Shown piece by piece: positions 23,785 to 30,751 of a DNA stretch of 32,263 nt (positions are counted from its first letter, which is position 1; each line of letters opens with the position of its first letter). Source of the stretch: DASQWP01 sp050697555 (lineage in GTDB: Bacteria; Actinomycetota; Thermoleophilia; Gaiellales; Gaiellaceae). The notes beneath the pieces were generated by a model that was given only the letters and a program-made list of their open reading frames with translations, did not search any database and was not told the origin of the DNA. The stretch is taken from NCBI GenBank assembly GCA_050697555.1, contig JBOHAD010000023.1:1-32263 (forward strand), written 5' to 3'. The translations under genes and the position numbers were made by a program.

Positions 23785-24831
23785 ATGCCCTTTTCCCGCA
23801 GCATCCTCGCCCTGTTGGCAGCGCTGGTCGTCGCGCTCGCAGCCGCGGCCTGCGGGGGCGGCGACGAGGAGTCCGCCGAGGAGGTCCCCGCCGACGCGAT
23901 CGCGGTCGTCGGCGAAAGGGAGATCTCGCGCGCCGACTACGACCGGCTGCTGGACCAGGCCGAGCAGACCTTCGAGGCGCGCGAGCAGGAGTTCCCGCAG
24001 ACGGGGACTCCCGAGTTCGAGCAGCTCAGACAGGCCATCGTCCGCAGCCTCATCGAGCAGAAGCAGTTCGAGGTCGGCGCGGAGGAGTTTGGCATCGACG
24101 TAACCGACGAGGAGGTCGACGAGCGCCTCGAGGAGCTCAAGGAGCAGTTCTTCGAGGGCGACGAGGAGAAGTACCAGACCGAGCTCGAGAACCAGGGCCT
24201 CTCCGAAGACCAGGTCCGCGACGACGTCCGCTCGCGTCTCCTCTCCGAGAAGATCTTCGAGGAGGTCACGAAGGACGTCGAGGTGACCGACCAGGCGGTC
24301 GAGGACTACTACGAGCAGAACAAGGCGCAGTTCGAGACGCCCGCGACACGCGTCGTGCGGCACATCCTCGTGGAGAAGAAGGCGAGGGCCGACGACATCC
24401 ACCAGCAGCTCCGCGACGGCGGGAACTTCGCCTCGCTCGCTCGAAGGTTCTCTCAGGATCAAACGTCCAAGGAGCAGGGGGGCAGGTTCGAGGTGCAGCG
24501 GGGCGCGACGGCTCCGCCCTTCGACAGGACGGCGTTCTCACTCGAGACCGGCGAGCTGGCCAGACCGGTGAAGACGCAGTTCGGCTGGCACGTGATCGAG
24601 GCCGTCTCGGCCGTGAAGCCGAAGTCGAGCCGGCCGCTCTCCGAGGTCGAGGCGGACATCCGCCAGCAGCTTCTCCAGCAGAGGCAGAACGAGGCGATGA
24701 ACGAGTGGGTCGAGGAGCTCCGGGAGCGGCTCGAGGACGACACCGCGTACGCGGTCGGCTTCAGACCTGCGGCCCCTCAGACCACGACCGGCGCCGCGAC
24801 CGAGCCGGGCGAGACCGAAACCGGCGAGTAG
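23785..24831 (+). CDS. Secreted peptidyl-prolyl isomerase lipoprotein (PrsA/SurA type)
   Basis: A 348-residue protein. Residues 1-23 are a lipoprotein signal (ILALLAALVVALAAAAC, lipid Cys23) followed by GGGDEES. A SurA-N-like helical domain (about 40-185) includes AIAVVGEREISRADYDRLL, REAI-type helices and many Glu. A parvulin domain follows (about 188-290: TRVVRHILVEKKARADDI, FASLARRFSQDQTSKEQGG, TAFSLETGELARPVKTQFGWHVIEA). It should assist folding of exported proteins at the outer membrane face. The C-terminal tail is Thr/Glu-rich. ATG 23785 lies directly after a hairpin and T6. No Shine-Dalgarno is visible. mazG follows 4 bases after the stop. Confidence 0.92.
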   Translation: MPFSRSILALLAALVVALAAAACGGGDEESAEEVPADAIAVVGEREISRADYDRLLDQAEQTFEAREQEFPQTGTPEFEQLRQAIVRSLIEQKQFEVGAEEFGIDVTDEEVDERLEELKEQFFEGDEEKYQTELENQGLSEDQVRDDVRSRLLSEKIFEEVTKDVEVTDQAVEDYYEQNKAQFETPATRVVRHILVEKKARADDIHQQLRDGGNFASLARRFSQDQTSKEQGGRFEVQRGATAPPFDRTAFSLETGELARPVKTQFGWHVIEAVSAVKPKSSRPLSEVEADIRQQLLQQRQNEAMNEWVEELRERLEDDTAYAVGFRPAAPQTTTGAATEPGETETGE

Positions 24832-24835
24832 CCGG

Positions 24836-25645
24836 GTGGGCGGCGGCGACGGCCTCGGACGGGCGCTCGTCGATCTGCAGGAGCTGGCCGAGCGGCTGCG
24901 CCGCGACTGTCCCTGGGATCGCGCGCAGACGGCGGGGACGATCGTTCCGCACACGGTCGAGGAGGCCTACGAAGTCGCGGACGCCGCACTCGCGGCCGAC
25001 GACGAGAAGCTACTCGACGAGCTCGGTGACCTCCTCTTCCAGACGTTCTTCCTCGCGCTCCTGCTCGAGGAGCGGGGCGCCGGGGACCTCACGACGGTCG
25101 CACGCGGCATCCACGACAAGCTCGTCCGCCGCCATCCGCACGTCTTTTCATCGTCTGGCGAGCTGCGCTCGCCGGACGAAGTGAAAGCGCGCTGGGAGAC
25201 GCTCAAAACTGATCAGGAAGGACGCGAAGGGATCTTCCACCACGTCCCCGAAACGTTCCCGGCGCTCCTCTACGCGGGCAAGGTCCAGCGCCGCGCGGCG
25301 GCCGTCGGCTTCGACTACCCGGACGTCGAAGACGCGCTCGCCGATCTCAACGATGAGCTCGCCGAGCTCCGCGAGGCGCTCGGGATTGCGCCGGAAACGC
25401 CCGCGGAGACGGAGCCAGACCCGCATGTCCTCGAGGAGGTCGGAGACGTTCTCTTCGCGGCCGTCAACGTCGCCCGGCGGCTGAACGTCGACCCGGAGCT
25501 CGCCCTGCGGGCGATGAGCGACCGTTTCGTCGCGCGCGTCGGGCGCGCGGCCGAGCTCGCCGAGGAGGAGGGCCGCTCCTGGACGCAGCTGCCGCTCGAC
25601 GAGCAGGACCGCTACTTCGACCGGGCCAAGGAGGCGCTCGCGTGA
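24836..25645 (+). CDS. mazG: Nucleoside triphosphate pyrophosphohydrolase MazG
   Basis: A 269-residue two-domain MazG. Domain 1 shows LRRDCPWDRAQT, VEEAYEVADA (EExxE metal motif) and LLDELGDLLFQTFFLALL. Domain 2 shows DVEDALADLNDELAELREAL and HVLEEVGDVLFAAVNVARRLNVDPELALR. The first domain begins as usual for full-length MazG; an extra basic/Glu linker joins the two. It hydrolyses NTPs to NMPs, cleaning damaged nucleotides. The GTG start is 4 bases after the isomerase stop, and its TGA overlaps the eno GTG. mazG next to eno is the actinobacterial order. Confidence 0.94.
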   Translation: MGGGDGLGRALVDLQELAERLRRDCPWDRAQTAGTIVPHTVEEAYEVADAALAADDEKLLDELGDLLFQTFFLALLLEERGAGDLTTVARGIHDKLVRRHPHVFSSSGELRSPDEVKARWETLKTDQEGREGIFHHVPETFPALLYAGKVQRRAAAVGFDYPDVEDALADLNDELAELREALGIAPETPAETEPDPHVLEEVGDVLFAAVNVARRLNVDPELALRAMSDRFVARVGRAAELAEEEGRSWTQLPLDEQDRYFDRAKEALA

Positions 25646-26919
25646 AGGTCGCCGGCGTTCGCGCCCGCCAGATCCTGGATTCGCGCGGGAACCCGACCGT
25701 CGAAGTCGAGCTGCGGCTCGAATCCGGCGCTCTCGGCCGGGCGGCCGTGCCCTCCGGCGCTTCCACCGGGCAGTTCGAGGCGGTCGAGCTTCGCGACGGC
25801 GACAAGGGCGTCTACCGCGGCAAGAGCGTCCGGCGCGCGGTGGAGAACGTGCAGGGAGAGATCCAGCAGGCGCTCATGGGCATGGACGCGTCCGATCAGG
25901 AAGCCGTCGATCGCCGTCTCATCGAGCTGGACGGGACGTCGAACAAGGGCCGCCTCGGCGCCAACGCCATTCTGGGCTGTTCGCTGGCCGCGGCGAAAGC
26001 CGCGGCCAGCGAGGCGAGAAAGCCGCTCTACGCCTGGCTCGGCGGCGAGAACGCGCGCGTGCTACCCGTGCCGATGCTGAACGTCGTCAACGGTGGGGCT
26101 CACGCGCAGAACTCACTCGACCTCCAGGAGTTCATGGTCGTTCCCGCCGGCGCCGAGTCCTTCTCCGAGGCCCTCCGCATCGGCGCGGAGACCTTTCACG
26201 CGCTCAAGGACCTCCTGCACGAGCGGGGTCTGGCGACGGCGGTGGGCGACGAGGGCGGGTTCGCCCCCGACCTCGCGTCGACGGAGGAGGCGATCGCAAC
26301 CGTGCTCGAGGCGGCCGAGCGCGCCGGCCACCGGGAGCGGGTCGGGCTCGCGCTCGACCCGGCCACGACGGAGCTCTGGAGCGCCGGCGGCTACCGTCTC
26401 GAGGGCGTGGATCGCGAGCTCGACTCGGCGGGGATGATCGAGCTCTGGGAGGACCTCGTCTCGCGCTACCCGGTCCTCTCGATCGAGGACGGGCTGGCCG
26501 AGGAGGAGTGGGAGGCCTGGGAAGCGCTCACGGAACGGCTCGGCGACCGCGTCCAGCTTGTCGGGGACGACCTCTTCGTCACGAACGTGGAACGCCTGAG
26601 GCGCGGCATCGAGGAGCGCGTCGCGAACGCGATCCTCGTCAAGCTGAACCAGATCGGGACGCTGACCGAGACCCTTGGGGCGATCGAGCTCGCCCGCGCG
26701 AACGGCTATGCCGCGGTCATCTCGCACCGCTCGGGCGAGACCGAGGACACGACGATCGCCGACCTCGCCGTGGCCACGGGTACCGGCCAGATCAAGACGG
26801 GGGCGCCGTCCCGAACCGACCGCGTCGCGAAGTACAACCAGCTCCTGAGGATCGAGGAGGAGCTGGGCGAGCGGGCGGTGTATCCGGGCTGGGACGCGTT
26901 CCCGCGGGCGCCGCGCTAA
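25642..26919 (+). CDS. eno: Enolase (3' end rewritten by a hairpin element)
   Basis: A 425-residue enolase. It shows ARQILDSRGNPTVEVEL, GASTGQFEAVELRDGD, NAILGCSLAAAKAAA, NGGAHAQNSLDLQEFMVVP, VGDEGGFAPDL, LALDPATTEL, SIEDGLAEEEWEAW, GDDLFVTN, VKLNQIGTLTET and SHRSGETEDTTIADLAVA: complete active site and metal ligands. It converts 2-phosphoglycerate to phosphoenolpyruvate for the adjacent pyk. The present end is DAFPRAPR. The last residues and TAA come from the inserted element; the third downstream copy keeps the probable original end, DAFPRAGKAAPSG, stopping at 27182, 9 bases before pyk. The GTG start overlaps the mazG TGA. Confidence 0.97.
   Translation: MKVAGVRARQILDSRGNPTVEVELRLESGALGRAAVPSGASTGQFEAVELRDGDKGVYRGKSVRRAVENVQGEIQQALMGMDASDQEAVDRRLIELDGTSNKGRLGANAILGCSLAAAKAAASEARKPLYAWLGGENARVLPVPMLNVVNGGAHAQNSLDLQEFMVVPAGAESFSEALRIGAETFHALKDLLHERGLATAVGDEGGFAPDLASTEEAIATVLEAAERAGHRERVGLALDPATTELWSAGGYRLEGVDRELDSAGMIELWEDLVSRYPVLSIEDGLAEEEWEAWEALTERLGDRVQLVGDDLFVTNVERLRRGIEERVANAILVKLNQIGTLTETLGAIELARANGYAAVISHRSGETEDTTIADLAVATGTGQIKTGAPSRTDRVAKYNQLLRIEEELGERAVYPGWDAFPRAPR
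26836..26909 (+). repeat. 74-bp direct repeat, copy 1 (inside eno)
   Basis: The last 74 bases of eno before the element, starting aaccagctcctgagg and ending cgcgggc. Two further copies follow at +124 and +248, each with a single different base. Confidence 0.97.
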
Positions 26920-26959
26920 GGAGGGGGCTCGCGGGGGAACCATGGGTTCCCCCGCGTTG
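26910..26959 (+). mobile_element. Hairpin element copy 1 (50 bp) at the eno 3' end
   Basis: The 10-base lead gccgcgctaa supplies the enolase stop. The 40-base core is ggagggggct, arm cgcgggggaacc (26930-26941), loop atg, arm ggttcccccgcg (26945-26956), ttg. The 12-bp stem is perfect. Identical to copy 2 and matching the tRNA-linked copy at 35 of 40 core positions. It has no coding capacity for a transposase, so it would need an enzyme supplied elsewhere. Confidence 0.8.
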
Positions 26960-27033
26960 AACCAGCTCCTGAGGATCGAGGAGGAGCTGGGCGAGCGGGC
27001 GGTGTATCCGGGCTGGGACGCGTTTCCGCGGGC
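26960..27033 (+). repeat. 74-bp direct repeat, copy 2
   Basis: Differs from copy 1 by one C-to-T (gtttccg for gttcccg near its end). It lies in frame with the ATG in the loop of the preceding hairpin, giving a possible 33-residue reading frame (MGSPALNQLL...) from 26942 to a TAA at 27043. No evidence of translation. Confidence 0.97.
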
Positions 27034-27083
27034 GCCGCGCTAAGGAGGGGGCTCGCGGGGGAACCATGGGTTCCCCCGCGTTG
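27034..27083 (+). mobile_element. Hairpin element copy 2 (50 bp)
   Basis: Identical to 26910-26959; arms at 27054-27065 and 27069-27080. The 74+50 unit is repeated at exactly 124 bases, so this copy probably arose by tandem duplication of the first unit. Confidence 0.8.
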
Positions 27084-27157
27084 AACCAGCTCCTGAGGAT
27101 CGAGGAGGAGCTGGGTGAGCGGGCGGTGTATCCGGGCTGGGACGCGTTCCCGCGGGC
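27084..27157 (+). repeat. 74-bp direct repeat, copy 3 with original eno 3' end beyond
   Basis: Differs from copy 1 by one C-to-T (gggtgag for gggcgag). After cgcgggc the sequence departs from copies 1 and 2 and runs in the enolase frame as RAGKAAPSG to TAA at 27180-27182. This is the probable original gene end. Confidence 0.97.
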
Positions 27158-27191
27158 AGGAAAGGCGGCCCCCAGCGGCTAACGTGACGGC

Positions 27192-28610
27192 GTGGACATC
27201 GGTTCGCGTCGCACGAAGATCGTCTGCACGATCGGGCCGGCGTCGTCGTCGGCGCAGGCGATCGACCGTCTGGTCGCAGCCGGGATGGACGCGGCGCGCC
27301 TCAACTTCTCGCACGGCACCCGCGAAGAGCACGCCGAGCGTGTCCGGCTGCTGCGCGACGCGCAGGAGCGGGCGCGTCGGCCGCTCGCGCTGATGGGCGA
27401 CCTCCAGGGCCCCAAGATCCGGATCGGCGAGCTCGAGCGCCCCCGGGTACTGGTCGAGGGTGACGACGTCGTCGTCGCGGGGGAGGGCAGCGGCCACGTC
27501 GACGACCTGCCGGTCAGCCCGGCTGCGCTCACGCAAGTGCTCCATGCGGGACACGAGCTCCTGATCGACGACGGGCTCGTTCGCCTGCGCGTCGACGAGG
27601 TGGACGACGGCCGGGCGCGCACGACTGTGCTCGTCGGCGGGGTGGTCGGCGCGCACAAGGGCGTGAACCTCCCAGGCGTTGCGATTCCCGTGCCCTCGCT
27701 TACCGAGAAGGACTTGCGCGATCTCGAGTTCGGCCTCGAGCTCGGCGTCGACTACGTCGCGCTCTCGTTCGTGCGCGCGGCTGCCGACGTGCACGGCCTC
27801 CGCGAGCTCCTGCACACGGCCGGCTCGCGCGCTCTCGTCGTCGCCAAGATCGAGAAGGCGGAGGCGCTCGACGAGCTCGACGCGATCATCACCGCCTCCG
27901 ACGCGGTCATGGTCGCTCGCGGAGATCTCGGGGTAGAGATCGGCCCGGCCGCCGTCCCGCTCGTGCAGAAGCGGATCATCCTCTCGGCCCTCGAGCACGG
28001 GAAGCCGGCCATCACGGCGACACAGATGCTCGAGTCCATGATGCGCCATCCCGAGCCGACACGCGCCGAGGCGAGCGATGTCGCGAACGCCATCCTGGAC
28101 GGCACGTCCGCGGTGATGCTCTCGGGCGAGACGGCCGTCGGGAACTACCCCGTGGAGAGCGTCCTCACGATGGACCGGATCGCGCGGGCGATCGAGCCGA
28201 GCCTCGACTATCGCCACGAGCTGGCGCGGGCGGCCGACGAGCCCTTCCCCACGGTCGGCGAGGCCATGTCGAATGCGGCCTGCGACATCGCAGAGGTGCT
28301 CGGCGCGACGGCGATCCTGGTGCCCACCTACAGCGGCCGCACGGCGTCGGCGGTCGCCCGGCACCGTCCTCGGCGGCCGATCATCGCCGTCACGCACAAG
28401 CGCCACGCCGTGCAGCAGCTGGCCCTCGAGTGGGGCGTCGTCCCCGCCGAGATCGAGGAGTGCCGCGACGTGGAGCATCTCTGGGCGCGCACGCTCGACG
28501 CCGCGCGGGCGACCGGGATCGTCGAGCCCGGCGACCGGGTCGTCATCACTGCCGGGACGGCCGTGAACGTTCCGGGGACCACGAACGTCATCAAAGTCGA
28601 AACGGCCTAG
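27192..28610 (+). CDS. pyk: Pyruvate kinase
   Basis: A 472-residue enzyme. It has TKIVCTIGPASSS, AGMDAARLNFSHG, MGDLQGPKIRIG, NLPGVAIPVPSLTEKDLRDL, VALSFVRAAADV, VVAKIEKAEALDEL with the catalytic Lys, MVARGDLGVEI, TATQMLESM and DVANAILDGTSAVMLSGETAVG. The C-terminal regulatory domain (TYSGRTASAVARHRP to NVIKVETA) is complete. It makes pyruvate and ATP from the phosphoenolpyruvate made by enolase. GTG 27192 lies 9 bases after the probable original eno stop, so eno and pyk were once tightly coupled; 272 bases with two hairpins now separate the working eno stop from it. Confidence 0.97.
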   Translation: MDIGSRRTKIVCTIGPASSSAQAIDRLVAAGMDAARLNFSHGTREEHAERVRLLRDAQERARRPLALMGDLQGPKIRIGELERPRVLVEGDDVVVAGEGSGHVDDLPVSPAALTQVLHAGHELLIDDGLVRLRVDEVDDGRARTTVLVGGVVGAHKGVNLPGVAIPVPSLTEKDLRDLEFGLELGVDYVALSFVRAAADVHGLRELLHTAGSRALVVAKIEKAEALDELDAIITASDAVMVARGDLGVEIGPAAVPLVQKRIILSALEHGKPAITATQMLESMMRHPEPTRAEASDVANAILDGTSAVMLSGETAVGNYPVESVLTMDRIARAIEPSLDYRHELARAADEPFPTVGEAMSNAACDIAEVLGATAILVPTYSGRTASAVARHRPRRPIIAVTHKRHAVQQLALEWGVVPAEIEECRDVEHLWARTLDAARATGIVEPGDRVVITAGTAVNVPGTTNVIKVETA

Positions 28611-28697
28611 CACCTCTGGTCGGCGCGGCTCCGTCCGAGGGCGTCTGTATCGTCGCTGCCGCCGGGAAGGAGGCTGTTCCCTGCGGTCGAAGTCTGC

Positions 28698-29057
28698 ATG
28701 CCCATGGCACGCAGGGGTCGCCGTCGCACTCGCCCGTCCCGCTCGGCGCTCGCGCTCCGTTGGATCGGTGCGCTCGTCCTCGTCGCAATCGCGGTCGCCT
28801 ACGTCCATCCGCTCCGGGAGTGGCGGGCCGCGCGCGCCGACGTGGCCGAGCGCCGCGCGGAGGTCGACCGCCTCGAGCGCACGAACGAGAGGCTCGAGGG
28901 GCAGCTCGCCCGGGCGGGCACGACCGCGTTCGTCGAGCGGGAGGCCCGACGGCTCGGGCTCGTCAAGCCGGGTGAGCGTCTCTTCGTCGTGACCGGCATC
29001 GACGAGTGGAAGAAGGAGAACGGCCGCCGAGGGCCCGCAAAGTCGAGGATACGATGA
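28698..29057 (+). CDS. FtsB/DivIC-type septum formation protein
   Basis: A 119-residue bitopic protein: a very basic cytoplasmic N-terminus (ARRGRRRTRPSR), one span at about 19-37 (LRWIGALVLVAIAVAYV), then an external coiled coil (ADVAERRAEVDRLERTNERLEGQLARAG) and the DivIC-like REARRLGLVKPGERLFVV. It is a small scaffold of the divisome linking FtsL and FtsQ-type proteins. Place between eno/pyk and DUF501 matches the usual actinobacterial locus. ATG 28698 or ATG 28704 may be the start. GGAAGGAGG lies about 24 bases upstream, too far for ordinary spacing; a TATCGT box is at 28648-28653. Confidence 0.9.
   Translation: MPMARRGRRRTRPSRSALALRWIGALVLVAIAVAYVHPLREWRAARADVAERRAEVDRLERTNERLEGQLARAGTTAFVEREARRLGLVKPGERLFVVTGIDEWKKENGRRGPAKSRIR
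29050..29055 (+). promoter_or_regulatory. -10 box for the DUF501 gene (leaderless)
   Basis: TACGAT overlaps the stop of the FtsB-like gene and lies 6 bases before GTG 29062. The spacing places the start point at the GTG, allowing expression independent of the upstream genes. Confidence 0.5.
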
Positions 29058-29061
29058 TCGC

Positions 29062-29541
29062 GTGGACGACGAAACAGTGGTCTCGTGGCAGCTCGGACGT
29101 CCTGCCCGGCCCTTCCGGCGGGTGGCGGTTCGCTGCCCGTACGGCTTTCCTGCGGTTACGGAGCAGGCGGCATTCGGCCCCGACGGCGAGCCCTTCCCGA
29201 CCACCTACTACCTGACCTGTCCCTGGCTCGTGGGCGCCCTCGCGCGCGTCGAGGCCGCGGGCGGGGTGGAGCGCTGGTCGCGGGCGGCGGCGGAGGATCC
29301 AGAGCTCGGCGAGAGCCTCGCCCGCGCCGACCGCGAGCAGCGCGACCTCCGTCCCGAGCTCGATGTCGGCATCGCGGGGACGCGCTCTCCCGGGAAGCTC
29401 AAGTGCCTGCACGCGCACGCCGCTTTCGCCCTCGCGCGGCCGGATTACGAGCTCGGCGAGCGCATCCTCGGTGAAGTCCAAGAGCGGTGGTGCCCGGATG
29501 CACGTTGCGAAAACGCTTCCGCCGGGAACGGACGGCGATGA
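29062..29541 (+). CDS. DUF501 family protein
   Basis: A 159-residue protein: WQLGRPARPFRRVAVRCPYGFPAV, PFPTTYYLTCPWLVGALARVEAAGGV, GIAGTRSPGKLKCLHAHAAFALA and the closing ERWCPDARC. These blocks, with four or more conserved Cys and the CLHAH motif, are those of DUF501, found next to ftsB and eno in actinobacteria. Cys and His suggest metal binding (inference); function is unknown. GTG 29062 is 4 bases after the FtsB-like stop and directly behind a TACGAT box. The TGA overlaps the next ATG. Confidence 0.9.
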   Translation: MDDETVVSWQLGRPARPFRRVAVRCPYGFPAVTEQAAFGPDGEPFPTTYYLTCPWLVGALARVEAAGGVERWSRAAAEDPELGESLARADREQRDLRPELDVGIAGTRSPGKLKCLHAHAAFALARPDYELGERILGEVQERWCPDARCENASAGNGRR

Positions 29542-29852
29542 TGCTCGAGACCGCGCGTCAGCAGTGGGAGGAGGGAAGGAGGCGCCTCGACTCCGAAGGG
29601 GACGACACCGCCCGCTCGCGCCACCTCATCGTCCTCGTGGACGCGGTCGTGGACGAGCTTCGCCGCCGCGTCGGGCAGACGTTCACGCTCGCGGAGCTGG
29701 CGCGCGCGTACGACGGGTCCGAGGACTGGGTGCGGGACGTCGTCGTCCACACGGCGCGTCCGCGCGCCCGCGCCGGGATCCGTGACGCCGCGCTCGTACA
29801 GGACGCCGCCTTCGCGCGCTACGCCCGCGGTGCGACCGACTACAGGCCCTGA
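29538..29852 (+). CDS. Small conserved hypothetical protein
   Basis: A 104-residue soluble, helical protein (MMLETARQQWEEGRRRLD, RSRHLIVLVDAVVDELRRRVG, TFTLAELARAYDGSEDWVRDVV, ending GATDYRP). ATG 29538 overlaps the DUF501 TGA, with GGACGG shortly upstream, so the two are translationally coupled. I do not recognise a domain. An exopolyphosphatase/Ppx gene, the usual neighbour here in actinobacteria, is absent. Confidence 0.75.
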   Translation: MMLETARQQWEEGRRRLDSEGDDTARSRHLIVLVDAVVDELRRRVGQTFTLAELARAYDGSEDWVRDVVVHTARPRARAGIRDAALVQDAAFARYARGATDYRP

Positions 29853-29857
29853 GCGGG

Positions 29858-30112
29858 GTGAGCGCGCTCGGCCCGAGGGCGGTGAGGGAGCGGGAGCGTG
29901 GTCGCGCGCGCCGGGACCACCGGTACCGCGCGCTCGCGTGGGTGCTCAGGCTGCTGGTGCTCGTCGTCGTCTTCTTCGCCGGGCTGGTGATCGGAAGGGC
30001 GCTCGAGAGCGCGCCTCGGGCGGGGGGCACCCAGACGATCGTGCGGACGATCGAGCCGCTCACGGTCCCACCCGCCGAACGCACGGTGACGGTTACGACC
30101 TCGGCGCCGTAG
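29858..30112 (+). CDS. Small single-span membrane protein
   Basis: An 84-residue protein from GTG 29858: a basic N-terminus (RERERGRARRDHRYR), one span at about 28-46 (WVLRLLVLVVVFFAGLVIG), then a Thr/Val-rich external tail (TIVRTIEPLTVPPAERTVTVTTSAP). It starts 5 bases after the preceding stop. No family recognised; topology suggests an outward-facing tail. Confidence 0.65.
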   Translation: MSALGPRAVRERERGRARRDHRYRALAWVLRLLVLVVVFFAGLVIGRALESAPRAGGTQTIVRTIEPLTVPPAERTVTVTTSAP

Positions 30113-30137
30113 GGTAGGAGAAACAGAGAAGTTTTGG

Positions 30138-30143
30138 TAGATT
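30138..30143 (+). promoter_or_regulatory. -10-like box before the HTH-receiver gene
   Basis: TAGATT lies in a locally AT-rich stretch (30113-30157) that stands out from its surroundings. It is 14 bases before ATG 30158, giving a leader of about 7 bases with no Shine-Dalgarno. Confidence 0.45.
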
Positions 30144-30157
30144 TTCAGTCGCCCGAT

Positions 30158-30751
30158 ATGGCCGGTGAGCGTCAGCGGAGCCGCTCCGAGGGGCGGTCGG
30201 CGGGCGGGGGTCTCGACTGGCTCCCGCTCGGTCAAGCCGCCAAGTACCTCGGCGTCGCTCAGAGCACGATCCGCAAATGGTCCGACAGCGGCCGACTGCC
30301 CGCTTTCTACACGCCCGGCGGCCACCGGCGCTTCCGCCAAGGCGATCTCGACGCCTTCCTCTCGGGTTCCCGCGGAGCGCCCTCCGAAGGGAGCTCGCTC
30401 GTCCTCGTGGTCGACGACGACGACCGCCTCCGCGAGTACATCCGCGTGAACCTCGAGATGGACGGCTATGCCGTGCGTGAGGCCGCGAACGCCGAGGAGG
30501 GCCTGGCGGCCCTCGAGGAACGGTCGCCGGACTTGATCCTCCTCGACGTGATGATGCCGAAGATGGACGGCTTCGAGATGCTCCGTCGCGTGCAGGAGCG
30601 CCACGGCGTCGGCGCCATCCCGGTGATCATGTTCAGCGGCAAGGTGGACGAGGCGGCGGCCGCGGCCGAGCGGGGCGCGCAGGCGTTCATCGGGAAGCCC
30701 TTCGACCCGCAGCAGCTCATCGACGCGACCAAGCAGCTCCTACGCTCGTAG
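30158..30751 (+). CDS. MerR/excisionase-type HTH plus response-regulator receiver
   Basis: A 197-residue protein. After about 17 basic residues a MerR/Xis-like winged helix reads WLPLGQAAKYLGVAQSTIRKW, then SGRLPAFYTPGGHRRF and the wing-following RQGDLDAFL. A complete CheY-like receiver follows: LVVDDDDRLREYI, phospho-acceptor Asp in LILLDVMMPKMDGF, MFSGK and FIGKPFD. DNA-binding domain first and receiver second is the reverse of the common order. It probably controls genes in response to an unlinked histidine kinase; none is in the window. ATG 30158 is chosen; TTG 30134 in the same frame would overlap the -10 box. The stop GTAG touches the PAP2 frame. Confidence 0.9.
   Translation: MAGERQRSRSEGRSAGGGLDWLPLGQAAKYLGVAQSTIRKWSDSGRLPAFYTPGGHRRFRQGDLDAFLSGSRGAPSEGSSLVLVVDDDDRLREYIRVNLEMDGYAVREAANAEEGLAALEERSPDLILLDVMMPKMDGFEMLRRVQERHGVGAIPVIMFSGKVDEAAAAAERGAQAFIGKPFDPQQLIDATKQLLRS

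Noticed and set aside
26836..27157. CRISPR-like array at the eno 3' end
   Set aside because: The 74-bp units are copies of the eno coding end, the 50-bp parts are identical rather than variable, and there are no cas genes.
26916..29204. A 762-residue minus-strand open frame opposite pyk and the FtsB-like gene
   Set aside because: Antisense shadow of pyk; charged low-complexity product without any motif.
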